A stretch of DNA of 64,000 nt from Bacillus crepusculi (GCF_014764715.1 NZ_JACXXE010000005.1:124001-188000); one strand, 5' to 3'. Numbered from the stretch's first letter, positions 45,679 to 55,859 are shown. Made by a program: numbers and translations. The notes: a model not told the origin generated them from the sequence alone.

Positions 45679-46950
45679 TTGTCACAAGGCGAAAAAATTA
45701 CAGTTACTGGCGGCGTATTGAATGTACCAAATAATCCAATCATCCCGTTTATCGAAGGGGACGGAATCGGTCCTGACATTTGGAAAGCAGCATCAAGAGT
45801 TCTTGAAGCAGCCGTAGAAAAAGCATATAAAGGTGAAAAGCAAATCACTTGGAAAGAAGTATATGCAGGTGAAAAAGCTTACAATAAAACTGGCGAGTGG
45901 CTTCCAGAGCAAACGCTTGAAGACATTCGTGAATACTTAATTGCCATTAAAGGACCACTGACAACACCAATTGGCGGAGGAATCCGTTCATTAAACGTGG
46001 CACTTAGACAAGAGCTAGATTTATTCACATGCTTACGTCCAGTTCGCTGGTTCAAAGGTGTACCTTCTCCTGTAAAACGTCCAGAAGACACAGATATGGT
46101 CATCTTCCGCGAGAACACTGAAGATATCTATGCAGGAATCGAGTATGCAAAAGGATCAGACGAAGTGAAGAAGTTAATCGACTTCTTGAAAAACGAATTA
46201 GGTGTGAACAAAATCCGTTTCCCAGAAACGTCAGGTATCGGCATCAAGCCAGTTTCTGAAGAAGGAACATCTCGTCTTGTCAGAGCAGCGATCCAATATG
46301 CAATTGATCAAGGCCGTAAGTCTGTGACGCTTGTTCACAAAGGAAACATCATGAAATTTACAGAAGGTGCCTTCAAAAACTGGGGCTACGAAGTGGCTGA
46401 AAAAGAGTTTGGCGACAAAGTCTTTACATGGGCACAATATGATCGTATTGTAGAACAAGATGGAAAAGACGCGGCAAACAAAGCGCAAAGTGAAGCAGAG
46501 GCTGCTGGCAAAATCATTGTCAAAGACAGCATTGCAGATATTTTCCTTCAACAAATCCTAACTCGTCCAGCTGAGTTCGATGTTGTAGCAACAATGAACT
46601 TAAACGGAGATTACATCTCTGATGCACTAGCAGCACAAGTTGGTGGAATTGGTATCGCACCAGGTGCGAACATCAACTACGAAACAGGACACGCTATTTT
46701 TGAAGCGACTCACGGAACAGCACCAAAATATGCTGGTCTTGATAAAGTGAATCCATCTTCTGTTCTTCTATCAGGCGTGCTTTTACTTGAGCACCTTGGC
46801 TGGCAGGAAGCAGCTGATCTAGTGATTCAATCAGTTGAAAAAACAATTGCATCAAAAGTCGTCACATACGATTTTGCTAGATTAATGGATGGCGCAACAG
46901 AAGTGAAATGTTCTGAGTTTGCTGACGAGCTCATCAAAAACTTGTCTTGA
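45679..46950 (+). CDS. icd: Isocitrate dehydrogenase (NADP)
   Basis: The TTG start at 45679 ([15 protein letters not shown]) has GGGAGG upstream and gives 423 residues, identical in length to B. subtilis Icd; the longer frame from 45544 runs through the hairpins and is rejected. It converts isocitrate to 2-oxoglutarate with NADP. Substrate binding is seen in [18 protein letters not shown] (Ser and Arg residues), the metal site in [19 protein letters not shown], and the catalytic Tyr and Lys in [12 protein letters not shown] and [24 protein letters not shown] is the NADP-binding loop. Confidence 0.96.
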   Translation: MSQGEKITVTGGVLNVPNNPIIPFIEGDGIGPDIWKAASRVLEAAVEKAYKGEKQITWKEVYAGEKAYNKTGEWLPEQTLEDIREYLIAIKGPLTTPIGGGIRSLNVALRQELDLFTCLRPVRWFKGVPSPVKRPEDTDMVIFRENTEDIYAGIEYAKGSDEVKKLIDFLKNELGVNKIRFPETSGIGIKPVSEEGTSRLVRAAIQYAIDQGRKSVTLVHKGNIMKFTEGAFKNWGYEVAEKEFGDKVFTWAQYDRIVEQDGKDAANKAQSEAEAAGKIIVKDSIADIFLQQILTRPAEFDVVATMNLNGDYISDALAAQVGGIGIAPGANINYETGHAIFEATHGTAPKYAGLDKVNPSSVLLSGVLLLEHLGWQEAADLVIQSVEKTIASKVVTYDFARLMDGATEVKCSEFADELIKNLS

Positions 46951-46984
46951 TTCTTAAACTTTAAAGTTAAAGGGGAAAAAGGAA

Positions 46985-47923
46985 ATGGCAAACAAGCGTA
47001 AAAAAGTATCTGTCATCGGAGCAGGTTTTACTGGAGCAACTACAGCATTTCTAACGGCTCAAAAAGAATTAGCGGATGTCGTATTAGTCGATATCCCGCA
47101 GCTTGAGAACCCAACAAAGGGGAAAGCACTTGATATGCTGGAAGCAAGCCCTGTTCAAGGCTTCGATGCGAACATTACAGGAACTTCTAACTACGAAGAT
47201 ACAGCCGGTTCTGACGTTGTGGTCATTACGGCAGGAATTGCAAGAAAGCCGGGAATGAGCCGTGACGACCTCGTGTCAACAAATGAAAAAATCATGCGCA
47301 GTGTGACACGTGAAATCGTTAAATATTCTCCAGATGCGATCATTGTTGTGTTAACAAACCCTGTTGATGCAATGACGTATGCAGTTTATAAAGAATCAGG
47401 ATTACCAAAAGAGAAAGTCATTGGACAATCGGGCATTCTTGATACAGCACGTTTCCGTACGTTCGTTGCGCAAGAATTAAACCTATCTGTCAAAGATGTG
47501 ACGGGCTTTGTGCTTGGTGGACATGGTGATGACATGGTTCCGCTTGTTCGTTACTCTTATGCAGGCGGTATCCCGCTTGAAACATTGCTTCCAAAAGATC
47601 GAATTGATGCGATTGTTGAAAGAACAAGAAAGGGCGGCGGCGAAATCGTGAACCTATTAGGTAACGGTAGTGCGTATTATGCACCTGCTGCTTCACTAGT
47701 TGAAATGGTTGAGGCAATCCTCAAAGATCAGCGCCGCGTTATCCCAACGATTGCATACCTAGAAGGTGAATATGGCTACGAAGGCATTTACCTTGGTGTT
47801 CCAACAATCGTAGGTGGAAACGGACTTGAGCAGATCATTGAGCTTGAATTGACAGAAGAAGAAAGAAGTCAGCTTGACCGTTCTGTTGAATCTGTTAAGA
47901 ACGTCATGAAAGTATTGTCTTAA
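46985..47923 (+). CDS. mdh: Malate dehydrogenase
   Basis: A 312-residue NAD-dependent, LDH-like malate dehydrogenase that regenerates oxaloacetate for citrate synthase. [16 protein letters not shown] is the dinucleotide-binding loop, [16 protein letters not shown] contains the substrate Arg pair, and [18 protein letters not shown] the catalytic His (GGHGD). The length equals B. subtilis Mdh. AAAGGGGAAAAAGG precedes the ATG, 34 bp after icd. It ends the citZ-icd-mdh operon at a strong terminator. Confidence 0.97.
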   Translation: MANKRKKVSVIGAGFTGATTAFLTAQKELADVVLVDIPQLENPTKGKALDMLEASPVQGFDANITGTSNYEDTAGSDVVVITAGIARKPGMSRDDLVSTNEKIMRSVTREIVKYSPDAIIVVLTNPVDAMTYAVYKESGLPKEKVIGQSGILDTARFRTFVAQELNLSVKDVTGFVLGGHGDDMVPLVRYSYAGGIPLETLLPKDRIDAIVERTRKGGGEIVNLLGNGSAYYAPAASLVEMVEAILKDQRRVIPTIAYLEGEYGYEGIYLGVPTIVGGNGLEQIIELELTEEERSQLDRSVESVKNVMKVLS

Positions 47924-47931
47924 TATGAATA

Positions 47932-47967
47932 AAAAAGAAGGCTTCTCTTAAGAGGAGTCTTCTTTTT
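47932..47967 (+). terminator. Terminator of the citZ-icd-mdh operon
   Basis: AAAAAGAAG and CTTCTTTTT enclose a CTTCTC/GAGGAG stem with a TTAA loop. Confidence 0.88.
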
Positions 47968-47988
47968 GTTTACAAAACAAAACTTGTC

Positions 47989-48027
47989 GAAATTTTAAAT
48001 TGTCCTCTTGTTAAGCTTTCGTTAAAA
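47989..48027 (+). promoter_or_regulatory. Candidate PhoP-binding repeats upstream of phoPR
   Basis: TTAAGC (48011-48016) and TTAAAA (48022-48027) are 11 bp apart, and a further TTGTCC (48000-48005) keeps the same 11-bp phase. This resembles the TTAACA-type direct repeats of PHO boxes and fits autoregulation of phoPR. The individual hexamers match only loosely. Confidence 0.4.
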
Positions 48028-48109
48028 TGAAAGAGAAAGCATGACTTCTCGCTTTTCACATAAAATACAAAAAACGGATGCAGGGGAAATCACTAATTGG
48101 AGGCACAAC

Positions 48110-48838
48110 ATGAATAAAAAAATATTAGTTGTGGATGATGAAGAATCAATTGTAACACTTCTAAGCTATAACCTTGAAAGGGCGGGCTATGATGTCGTCA
48201 CGGCAAGAGATGGGGAAGAAGCGCTTGAAAAAGCAGCAAGTGAACAGCCTGATCTCATTGTATTAGATTTAATGCTTCCGAAGATGGACGGCATTGAAGT
48301 GTGCAAGCAACTGAGAATTCAAAAAATGATGTTCCCTATTTTAATGCTGACAGCAAAGGACGATGAATTTGATAAGGTGCTCGGACTTGAACTTGGTGCC
48401 GATGATTACATGACAAAGCCATTCAGTCCTAGAGAAGTTGGTGCTCGGGTCAAAGCCATTTTAAGAAGAGCGCAGCAATCTCAGCCTGCCCCCACGCAGG
48501 AGGAGAAGGAAGAGATCATTGCAGACCAAATCAAAATTGGTGAACTGCGTATTTTACCTGAACATTACGAAGTCTACTTCCAGGAAGAACGACTAGAGCT
48601 CACGCCGAAAGAATTTGAGCTGCTGCTTTATTTGGCCAAGCATAAAGGCCGTGTCCTCACGCGTGATCTACTGCTTAGTGCCGTTTGGAATTATGACTTT
48701 GCAGGAGATACACGTATCGTGGATGTTCATATCAGCCACTTGCGGGACAAAATTGAAAAGAATACAAAAAAACCAACATACATTAAAACCATTCGCGGCT
48801 TAGGCTACAAATTGGAGGAGCCAAAGCCAAATGAGTAA
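48110..48838 (+). CDS. phoP: Response regulator PhoP (phosphate starvation)
   Basis: The start at 48110 (MNKKILVVDDEES) with TTGGAGG upstream gives 242 residues, close to B. subtilis PhoP (240). The receiver has Asp9, Asp10 and phospho-acceptor Asp53 (VLDLMLPKMDG) and Lys in YMTKPFSPRE. The winged-helix domain ends with VDVHISHLRDKIE and IRGLGYKLEEP. Phosphorylated PhoP activates phosphatase and phosphate uptake genes and represses teichoic acid synthesis. It overlaps phoR by 8 bp (ATGAGTAA). Confidence 0.96.
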   Translation: MNKKILVVDDEESIVTLLSYNLERAGYDVVTARDGEEALEKAASEQPDLIVLDLMLPKMDGIEVCKQLRIQKMMFPILMLTAKDDEFDKVLGLELGADDYMTKPFSPREVGARVKAILRRAQQSQPAPTQEEKEEIIADQIKIGELRILPEHYEVYFQEERLELTPKEFELLLYLAKHKGRVLTRDLLLSAVWNYDFAGDTRIVDVHISHLRDKIEKNTKKPTYIKTIRGLGYKLEEPKPNE

Positions 48839-50573
48839 AATAAGAACCCGCCTGTTCTCTGGGCTCATTTTTCTCCTTTTTATTGTGTTTGTCGCACTTG
48901 GTCTTTTCCTGGATCACATGTTTCATGTTTTCTATGAAACAAAATTAACGGAACGAATGGAAAAGGAATCGAGCTTCCTCCTTTCTTCCATGAATGGTGA
49001 GGATCTGAAGGCGAAGCAAAACGAAGAGGTCCTCAATCAAGCAAAGAAGCACCTCGATATGAATGCGTCGATTGTGGACCTGAAGGGGAATATCATACAT
49101 ACAACGGGTCAAGCAGAACAAAAAGCCATCATTCAAAACACGCTGAAAAATGAACAGCTCCAAACAAAAGGAACTGTCATTGATCAAGAGAAGGATGCGC
49201 TATTTCATTATGCGGTCCCTATCATGAAACAAAACGAACCGGCGGGCTATTTGTTTCTCCATGCTTCATACCAGCCTTTAAATGAAATTGACGGCCAGCT
49301 CTGGCTTGCATTAGCGTTTTGTCTTGGTTCGGCTATCATTATCATCGTCTTCTTTGGCTACCGTATGTCAATGAAGTATGTGAAACCGATTGATTATGCC
49401 ACAAAGGTAGCCAAACAGCTGGAACGCGGAAATTATGATACGAATAACTATGAAGAACTGATCATTGAAACAAGTGAGCTTAATACCTCAATGAAGCGTC
49501 TGGCAGAAAGCCTTCAAGAAATGACAAGTGCAGGTGAAATGCAGCGAGATCGACTGCAAACAGTTATTGAAAACATTGGAGCCGGGATTATTTTGATTGA
49601 TAAGATGGGATATATCCACCTGGTCAATCGAACCTTCCGCAAGCAATTTAAGGTGCAAAAGCATATTTACATGCACAAGCTGTACCATGAAGCCTTCACA
49701 CATGAAGAGATTATTGAGCTAATTGACGAAATTTTCATGACAGAAACGAAGGTGCGGAAGTTTTTACGTCTAGCTGTTGGGATTGAACGCCGCTACTTTC
49801 AAGTCGATGGCGTCCCCATTTTAAGTACGGACGATGAATGGAAAGGGATTGTCCTTGTGTTTCATGATGTGACAGAAACAAAGCAGCTAGAACAGATGCG
49901 AAAAGACTTTGTCGCGAACGTATCCCATGAATTAAAGACACCGATTACGTCGATTAAAGGATTCTCCGAAACCCTACTTGATGGAGCAATTGATGACAAA
50001 GAAGCGCTGACAGAATTCCTTTCGATCATCCTAAAAGAGAGTATCCGATTAGAGACACTCATTCAAGACTTACTCGATCTGTCTAAAATTGAACAACAGC
50101 ATTTTAAGCTGAATATTCAAGAAACCAATGCGACAGAAATCATTCAGGAGATTGAAGTGCTCTTAAAACAAAAGGCCGCAGAAAAAGGCATTCAATTACA
50201 AGTGCGTGTTCCGAAAGAACCGGTCTATGTCATGGCGGACCCGCTCAGATTAAAGCAAATCTTCCTCAATCTCGTGAACAATGCGCTCACCTATACACCA
50301 GAGGGAGGAAGTGTCACCATCTCGGCAAGACCGCGGAAGGACGCCTATGAATTTGACGTAGCCGATACAGGAATTGGGATGAAAAAAAGCGAGATTCCAA
50401 GAATATTTGAGAGATTTTATCGAATTGATAAAGATAGAAGCAGGAATTCAGGCGGTACTGGCCTTGGCCTTGCCATTGTCAAACACTTAGTCGAAGCGCA
50501 TGAAGGGACGATTTCTGTCCATAGCAAACAAGGCAAAGGGACGACTTTTACAGTAAGCCTGAAATCAAAATAG
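48831..50573 (+). CDS. phoR: Sensor histidine kinase PhoR
   Basis: A 580-residue membrane kinase paired with PhoP (B. subtilis 579). Two transmembrane helices (about 8-28 and 155-175) flank an extracytoplasmic domain of about 125 residues; a HAMP linker, a PAS domain (about 235-340, IENIGAGIILIDKMGYIHLVN) and the kinase core follow. The phosphorylated His is His366 in NVSHELKTPITSIKGF. ATP-binding boxes are FLNLVNNALTYTPEGG (N), VADTGIGM (G1) and GGTGLGLAIVKHLVE (G2). The intracellular PAS domain is the signal-receiving part in B. subtilis, linked to wall teichoic acid metabolism. Confidence 0.96.
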   Translation: MSKIRTRLFSGLIFLLFIVFVALGLFLDHMFHVFYETKLTERMEKESSFLLSSMNGEDLKAKQNEEVLNQAKKHLDMNASIVDLKGNIIHTTGQAEQKAIIQNTLKNEQLQTKGTVIDQEKDALFHYAVPIMKQNEPAGYLFLHASYQPLNEIDGQLWLALAFCLGSAIIIIVFFGYRMSMKYVKPIDYATKVAKQLERGNYDTNNYEELIIETSELNTSMKRLAESLQEMTSAGEMQRDRLQTVIENIGAGIILIDKMGYIHLVNRTFRKQFKVQKHIYMHKLYHEAFTHEEIIELIDEIFMTETKVRKFLRLAVGIERRYFQVDGVPILSTDDEWKGIVLVFHDVTETKQLEQMRKDFVANVSHELKTPITSIKGFSETLLDGAIDDKEALTEFLSIILKESIRLETLIQDLLDLSKIEQQHFKLNIQETNATEIIQEIEVLLKQKAAEKGIQLQVRVPKEPVYVMADPLRLKQIFLNLVNNALTYTPEGGSVTISARPRKDAYEFDVADTGIGMKKSEIPRIFERFYRIDKDRSRNSGGTGLGLAIVKHLVEAHEGTISVHSKQGKGTTFTVSLKSK

Positions 50574-50630
50574 AAAAAACGTTAAAATTTACATGATCTT
50601 TACAATGAATTCATGTTTTGTTAAACAATC

Positions 50631-50713
50631 ATTGGTAGGATGAATAGGAACCCCTTCATCCAAGGAGCCAATTTTGGAAGGACGAAAATACTTGTTGTTT
50701 TCGTCCCTTTTTT
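50631..50713 (+). terminator. Nested hairpin and terminator between phoR and polA
   Basis: A nested structure has ATTGG (50631-50635) pairing with CCAAT (50668-50672) and GGATGAA (50638-50644) with TTCATCC (50655-50661). Directly after comes a terminator: GGACGAAAA and TTTTCGTCC (50680-50706) followed by C and six T residues. The second hairpin ends phoPR transcripts; the first may be part of a short independent RNA or a phoR 3' element. Confidence 0.75.
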
Positions 50714-50817
50714 ATTCAGGTCCGTCTATTTTCTTTTCAAAATAAACTTTGATAAAATAAAGAGACAACGTGTAAAGAGACGGCTGGGATGGCTCAGTCG
50801 ATGGAGGATTAAAAACA

Positions 50818-53457
50818 ATGACAGACAAAAAGAAATTAGTACTAGTGGATGGAAACAGTCTCGCTTATCGAGCCTTTTTTGCTTTGCCGTTATTATCAAA
50901 TGATAAAGGCGTACATACTAATGCGATTTATGGCTTTGCGATGATCTTAATGAAAATGCTAGAGGACGAGAAGCCGACCCATATGCTCGTCGCGTTTGAT
51001 GCGGGAAAAACAACGTTCCGCCACGAGACATTTAAAGAATATAAAGGTGGTAGGCAAAAAACGCCGCCAGAGCTATCAGAACAAATGCCGTTCATCCGTG
51101 AACTATTAGATGCCTATCAAGTGAAAAGGTACGAGCTTCCGCAATACGAGGCGGATGACATTATCGGTACACTGGCAGTAGAGGCAGAAAAGGACGGCTT
51201 TGAGGTCAAAATCTTCTCTGGAGATAAAGACTTAACGCAGCTTTCAACGGATCATACGACGGTCGCTGTCACGAAAAAAGGCATCACAGAAGTCGAATAC
51301 TACACTCCGGCTCATATTGAAGAAAAATATGGCCTGCGCCCAGATCAAATCATTGACATGAAAGGGCTGATGGGAGACGCCTCAGATAATATCCCAGGGG
51401 TGCCTGGTGTTGGCGAGAAAACAGCGATTAAATTGCTAAAGCAGTTTGAAACGGTTGAAAACCTGCTTGAACATATTGATGAGGTCAGCGGCAAAAAGCT
51501 AAAAGAAAAGCTTGAAGAATATAAAGAACAAGCGGTGATGAGTAAAAAGCTGGCGACGATTCTCGTAGAAGCACCAATAGATGTGTCAAGCAAAGATCTC
51601 GCCTATGATGGTCCTCACATGGAGCAGGTCATCTCGCTTTATAAAGAACTAGGCTTTCAAACGCTGCTAGAACGACTAGGAGAAGCACCAGAAACAGGTG
51701 AACAGGTCGAAATAGAGGCGTTAGAAGTGAAAAAAATGACAGATGTAACTGAAGAGGTGCTGACAGATCATGCCGCGCTTGTGGTAGAACAGCTAGGAGA
51801 TAATTATCACGAAGCAGATTTGATCGGTTTTGCCATCCATAATGAAAACGGTGCGTTTTTTATCACAAAAGAAGATGCACTTCAATCAGACGCGTTTAAA
51901 CAATGGGCACAGGATGAAACGAAGAAGAAATGGGTCTTTGATTCAAAAAGAGCAGTTGTCGCTCTTAGATGGCATGATGTCGATCTAAAAGGTGTCGATT
52001 ACGATGTATTGCTCGCTTCCTATGTTGTCAACCCGCAGAAATCATATGAGGACGTCGCAAGTGTGGCGAAGGAGTATGGTTTGAATATCGCCCACTCTGA
52101 TGAAAAAGTGTACGGAAAAGGAGCAAAGCAGGCGATTCCACCTGAAGATGAATTGCGGGATCATCTTGGACAGAAAGCCGCGGCGATCTCTGCCCTGCAT
52201 GATCTAACGCTTGAAGCATTAGAAAACAATGATCAGCATGAGCTGTATGAAGACTTAGAGCTGCCGCTTGCGCTCATCTTAGGTGAAATGGAATCTATCG
52301 GGGTAAAAGTGGATATTGAGCGCCTAGAGAAGATGCGTGAAGAATTAACGAAAAAGCTCAAGGAATATGAAGAAACCATTCACCGCTTAGCGGGAGAAAC
52401 GTTTAACATCAATTCACCTAAACAGCTCGGTGTGATTTTATTTGAAAAATTAGGTCTGCCGATTATTAAAAAGACTAAAACAGGCTATTCCACGTCTGCG
52501 GATGTACTTGAAAAGCTTGAAGACAAGCACGAAATTATTCGGTCAATTCTGCATTACCGCCAAATCGGAAAGCTGCAATCGACTTATGTGGAAGGCTTAA
52601 TGAAAGTAACGCGCAAGGATACCCATAAAGTGCATACAAGGTTTAATCAGGCGCTCACGCAAACAGGAAGACTAAGTTCCACAGATCCAAACCTTCAAAA
52701 TATCCCGATTCGTTTAGAAGAAGGACGAAAGATTCGTCAAGCATTCGTCCCGTCAAAAGAGGGCTGGCTTATGTTTGCAGCTGATTATTCACAAATTGAG
52801 CTGCGTGTGCTCGCCCATATTTCTCAAGATGAGAACTTGATCGAAGCGTTTACGCAAGATATGGATATTCACACGAAAACTGCGATGGATGTATTCCATG
52901 TATCAAAAGAAGAAGTGACTTCCTCTATGAGAAGACAGGCTAAGGCTGTGAACTTCGGTATTGTATACGGAATCAGTGACTATGGGTTATCTCAAAACCT
53001 TGGGATTACAAGAAAAGAAGCAGCGGCATTTATCGAACGCTATTTAACAAGCTTTAAAGGCGTGAAAACATATATGGAAGACATCGTGCAGGAAGCAAAA
53101 CAAAAAGGCTACGTCACGACACTTCTAAAACGTAGACGATATATTCCGGATATCACAAGCCGTAATTTTAATATCAAAAGCTTTGCAGAAAGAACGGCAA
53201 TGAACACACCGATTCAAGGCAGTGCCGCAGATATCATCAAAAAAGCGATGATTGATATGGCGCGAAAGCTAAAAGAAGAAAACCTTCAGGCAACCCTTTT
53301 ATTGCAGGTGCACGATGAACTGATCTTCGAAGCGCCGAAAGAAGAAATCGCCATACTCGAAAAAATTGTCCCTGAAGTCATGGAAAACGCACTTCAGCTC
53401 GATGTGCCGCTAAAAGTCGATTTTGCTTCTGGCCCATCTTGGTACGACGCAAAATAA
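50818..53457 (+). CDS. polA: DNA polymerase I
   Basis: An 879-residue A-family polymerase for Okazaki-fragment maturation and repair (B. subtilis 880). The N-terminal 5'-nuclease (1-290) shows LVDGNSLAYRAFFA, YEADDIIGTLA and GLMGDASDNIPGVPGVGEKTA. The middle domain (about 300-470) has the 3'-exonuclease fold but lacks the catalytic DXE residues, so no proofreading is expected, as in other Bacillus enzymes. The polymerase domain has motif A AADYSQIELRVLAHIS, motif B RRQAKAVNFGIVYGISDYG and motif C LLQVHDELIFE. GGAGG precedes the ATG. mutM follows after 26 bp. Confidence 0.97.
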   Translation: MTDKKKLVLVDGNSLAYRAFFALPLLSNDKGVHTNAIYGFAMILMKMLEDEKPTHMLVAFDAGKTTFRHETFKEYKGGRQKTPPELSEQMPFIRELLDAYQVKRYELPQYEADDIIGTLAVEAEKDGFEVKIFSGDKDLTQLSTDHTTVAVTKKGITEVEYYTPAHIEEKYGLRPDQIIDMKGLMGDASDNIPGVPGVGEKTAIKLLKQFETVENLLEHIDEVSGKKLKEKLEEYKEQAVMSKKLATILVEAPIDVSSKDLAYDGPHMEQVISLYKELGFQTLLERLGEAPETGEQVEIEALEVKKMTDVTEEVLTDHAALVVEQLGDNYHEADLIGFAIHNENGAFFITKEDALQSDAFKQWAQDETKKKWVFDSKRAVVALRWHDVDLKGVDYDVLLASYVVNPQKSYEDVASVAKEYGLNIAHSDEKVYGKGAKQAIPPEDELRDHLGQKAAAISALHDLTLEALENNDQHELYEDLELPLALILGEMESIGVKVDIERLEKMREELTKKLKEYEETIHRLAGETFNINSPKQLGVILFEKLGLPIIKKTKTGYSTSADVLEKLEDKHEIIRSILHYRQIGKLQSTYVEGLMKVTRKDTHKVHTRFNQALTQTGRLSSTDPNLQNIPIRLEEGRKIRQAFVPSKEGWLMFAADYSQIELRVLAHISQDENLIEAFTQDMDIHTKTAMDVFHVSKEEVTSSMRRQAKAVNFGIVYGISDYGLSQNLGITRKEAAAFIERYLTSFKGVKTYMEDIVQEAKQKGYVTTLLKRRRYIPDITSRNFNIKSFAERTAMNTPIQGSAADIIKKAMIDMARKLKEENLQATLLLQVHDELIFEAPKEEIAILEKIVPEVMENALQLDVPLKVDFASGPSWYDAK

Positions 53458-53483
53458 TTAGAGAGAGAAAAGGAGCGAGGAGC

Positions 53484-54317
53484 ATGCCGGAATTACCAGA
53501 GGTTGAAACCGTCCGGCGCACTCTCAAGCGGTTAGTCAAAGGAAAAACGATTGAAACGGTCGATATCAAATGGCCAAACATCATCAAACGTCCTGGGGAA
53601 CCGGAAGAGTTTGCAAGAAGGATGGTAGGAGAAACCATACAAACGATTGAAAGAAGAGGGAAGTTTTTACTCTTTCATTTAGACCACTACGTGATGGTCT
53701 CCCATTTAAGGATGGAAGGAAAATATCGTGTACATGAAGCAGATGAGCCTTATGATAAACACGTTCACGTCGTCTTTACGTTTACAGATGGGACCGAGCT
53801 TCGGTACCATGATGTGCGTAAATTTGGCACGATGCATCTATTTCATCCAGGTGAAGAGGAAAAAGAACTCCCGCTCTCACAGCTGGGGTATGAACCCTTT
53901 TCTGAACAGTTCACTCCGGCGTATTTATGGGAGCAATTGAAAAAGACGTCCCGCGTGATCAAAACGGCGCTACTTGATCAAAAGATTGTCGTGGGACTTG
54001 GTAATATTTATGTGGATGAAGTCCTGTTTAAATCAGGCATCCATCCAGAAACAAAAGCAAATCAGTTAAGTTTGGAATCGTGTGAAGTGCTCCACAAGTA
54101 TATTGTCGATACACTTCAAGTGGCGGTAGATGCGGGAGGAAGCACGATTCGTTCATATATTAATTCACAAGGCGATATTGGAACATTTCAATTGCAGCTT
54201 CTTGTATATGACCGGCGGGGAGAGCCTTGCCAAACATGCGGAAGCATCATTGAAAAAACGGTTGTTGGAGGGCGCGGCACTCATTTTTGTGTGACCTGCC
54301 AAAAGCGCCCTCAATAA
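53484..54317 (+). CDS. mutM: Formamidopyrimidine-DNA glycosylase (Fpg)
   Basis: The start at 53484 (MPELPEVETVRRTL) with AAGGAG upstream gives 277 residues; the N-terminal Pro2-Glu3 pair is the catalytic nucleophile region, so this start is certain. It removes 8-oxoguanine and ring-opened purines and nicks the strand by beta/delta elimination. The helix-two-turn-helix has GLGNIYVDEVLF; the C-terminal zinc finger is CQTCGSIIEKTVVGGRGTHFCVTCQ-like with four cysteines (CQTC and CVTC). It follows polA closely, a repair operon also seen in B. subtilis. Confidence 0.97.
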   Translation: MPELPEVETVRRTLKRLVKGKTIETVDIKWPNIIKRPGEPEEFARRMVGETIQTIERRGKFLLFHLDHYVMVSHLRMEGKYRVHEADEPYDKHVHVVFTFTDGTELRYHDVRKFGTMHLFHPGEEEKELPLSQLGYEPFSEQFTPAYLWEQLKKTSRVIKTALLDQKIVVGLGNIYVDEVLFKSGIHPETKANQLSLESCEVLHKYIVDTLQVAVDAGGSTIRSYINSQGDIGTFQLQLLVYDRRGEPCQTCGSIIEKTVVGGRGTHFCVTCQKRPQ

Positions 54318-54426
54318 AGGAGAGCCATCAGCATGCTTCCTTTTTGCGATGCATACGATAAAAAACATTCATTTTTCAGCAAGGTGTAGACTGACACACA
54401 GCCCACCTGCTCTTCATATAGTGAAG

Positions 54427-54454
54427 AAGAGTCTTAGGACGCCCAGAGACTCTT
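54427..54454 (+). other. Hairpin upstream of ytaF
   Basis: AAGAGTCT (54427-54434) and AGACTCTT (54447-54454) form a perfect 8-bp stem with a 12-nt loop. No T run follows, so it is not a standard terminator; it may end mutM transcripts weakly or lie in the ytaF leader. Confidence 0.45.
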
Positions 54455-54491
54455 GATCATCGTTGCATGAACAGAAAGGAAGAGTTCAGGT

Positions 54492-55124
54492 ATGATTTCG
54501 ATTTCGCTCTTGTTTTTAGCTATTGCAGTCAGCATTGACAGCTTTTCTGTAGGCTTTACCTATGGTCTCCGTAAAATGAGAATCCCATTTAAAGCCATTG
54601 TCATTATTGCATGCTGTTCAGGGATTGTGCTGCTCATTTCCATGCTGATTGGCAGCCTGCTGACGACATTCCTCCCTGTCTCAGTGACAGATAAGCTTGG
54701 TGGAGGTATTTTGATCGCCATTGGATTTTGGGTTCTGTATCAATTTTATAAACCAGCGAAAGAACGTGACTTGCTTCTTCATGAAAAGACATTGCTTAAT
54801 GTAGAGGTGCAATCGCTTGGGCTTGTCATTCACATTTTGCGAAAGCCGACAAGTGCAGATATTGACCGCTCTGGGACGATTAATGGAATGGAAGCAGTGC
54901 TTCTTGGAATTGCTTTATCCATTGATGCTTTTGGCGCAGGGATTGGTGCAGCGATTCTAGGGTTTTCACCCCTTGTGATGAGTGTGACGGTCGCAGTAAT
55001 GAGCTCACTCTTTGTGTGTATTGGGCTGCGTTCCGGACATTACTTGGCGAATTGGCGCTGGATTGATAAGCTCGCATGCTTACCAGGGCTTCTGCTTATT
55101 TTAATTGGGGTTTGGAAGCTGTAA
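54492..55124 (+). CDS. ytaF: Sporulation membrane protein YtaF (MntP-like)
   Basis: A 210-residue membrane protein with six predicted helices arranged as two related halves, like the MntP manganese exporters. Each half opens with the same motif: [19 protein letters not shown] (residues 5-23) and [20 protein letters not shown] (about 136-155), with the buried Asp of SIDxFxxG. A charged loop (about 80-125) joins them. B. subtilis YtaF is annotated as a sporulation protein; metal export is inferred from the fold. Located 13 bp upstream of coaE. Confidence 0.88.
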   Translation: MISISLLFLAIAVSIDSFSVGFTYGLRKMRIPFKAIVIIACCSGIVLLISMLIGSLLTTFLPVSVTDKLGGGILIAIGFWVLYQFYKPAKERDLLLHEKTLLNVEVQSLGLVIHILRKPTSADIDRSGTINGMEAVLLGIALSIDAFGAGIGAAILGFSPLVMSVTVAVMSSLFVCIGLRSGHYLANWRWIDKLACLPGLLLILIGVWKL

Positions 55125-55137
55125 AGGAGGAAATCAT

Positions 55138-55743
55138 TTGACGCTCGTCATTGGATTAACAGGCGGGATTGCTAGTGGAAAAAGCACAGTCTCGCAGATG
55201 ATAAAAGAGAAGGGCATCCGGGTCGTGGATGCAGATGTCATTGCAAAAGAAGCCGTCTCTAAAGGAACACCAGCCCTTCATCAAATCGTTCAAACCTTTG
55301 GTGAGGATGTCCTCCTGCCAAATGGTGAGCTGAACCGGCAGCAGCTTGGAGCGATTATTTTTTCTGATGAGGAGAAAAGAAAGCAGCTCAATGCGATCGT
55401 TCATCCAGAAGTCAGAAAGGAAATGCTCAAGCAGCGAGATGAAGGGATCAATAGCCAAGAAACATTTGTTGTCCTTGATATCCCGCTTTTATTTGAGAGT
55501 CAGCTGGAGAGTCTTGTCGACCGTATCATTGTGGTGTATACAACGCCTGAATTGCAGCTATCACGGCTTATGAATCGAAACGACCTTAGCAAGGAAGAAG
55601 CGCTGAATCGTATTCATTCCCAGCAGCCTCTTGAGGAGAAATGTAAAAAAGCAGACCGCGTGATAGAAAACACACAAGATCTTGCTTTTATTAGAAAACA
55701 ATTACAGAACATATTAAACGAATGGGAACATACAGATCAGTAA
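55138..55743 (+). CDS. coaE: Dephospho-CoA kinase
   Basis: The TTG start at 55138 ([17 protein letters not shown]) with AAAGGAGG upstream gives 201 residues, in line with B. subtilis CoaE (197). It phosphorylates dephospho-CoA to CoA, the last step of CoA synthesis. The Walker A motif is [19 protein letters not shown] and [10 protein letters not shown] are dephospho-CoA-binding segments; RMxRD-like [11 protein letters not shown] is in the lid. A terminator follows. In B. subtilis ytbE, ytbD and ytcD lie between coaE and gapB; here they are absent. Confidence 0.95.
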   Translation: MTLVIGLTGGIASGKSTVSQMIKEKGIRVVDADVIAKEAVSKGTPALHQIVQTFGEDVLLPNGELNRQQLGAIIFSDEEKRKQLNAIVHPEVRKEMLKQRDEGINSQETFVVLDIPLLFESQLESLVDRIIVVYTTPELQLSRLMNRNDLSKEEALNRIHSQQPLEEKCKKADRVIENTQDLAFIRKQLQNILNEWEHTDQ

Positions 55744-55770
55744 GAGTACATAATTGTACTCTTCTTTTTT
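55742..55770 (+). terminator. Terminator after coaE
   Basis: AAGAGTACA and TGTACTCTT form a perfect 9-bp stem with a TAAT loop, followed by C and six T residues. Confidence 0.92.
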
Positions 55771-55830
55771 ATGCTTTTTTCTTATTTCATTGAAAAGAAC
55801 AGCCCTTTTTCGAAAATATATGTTTATATA

Positions 55831-55859
55831 CTGGCAATTACATTCTAATGTGATATACT
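55831..55859 (+). promoter_or_regulatory. gapB promoter overlapped by CcpN box
   Basis: CTGGCA (-35, 55831-55836) and TATACT (-10, 55854-55859) are 17 bp apart, with an extended TG (55851-55852). TGTGATATACT (55849-55859) matches all 11 positions of the CcpN motif TRTGHYATAYW and overlaps the -10. A second, weaker copy starts at TATG (55819). Glycolytic repression by CcpN is therefore expected, as in B. subtilis. Confidence 0.8.
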
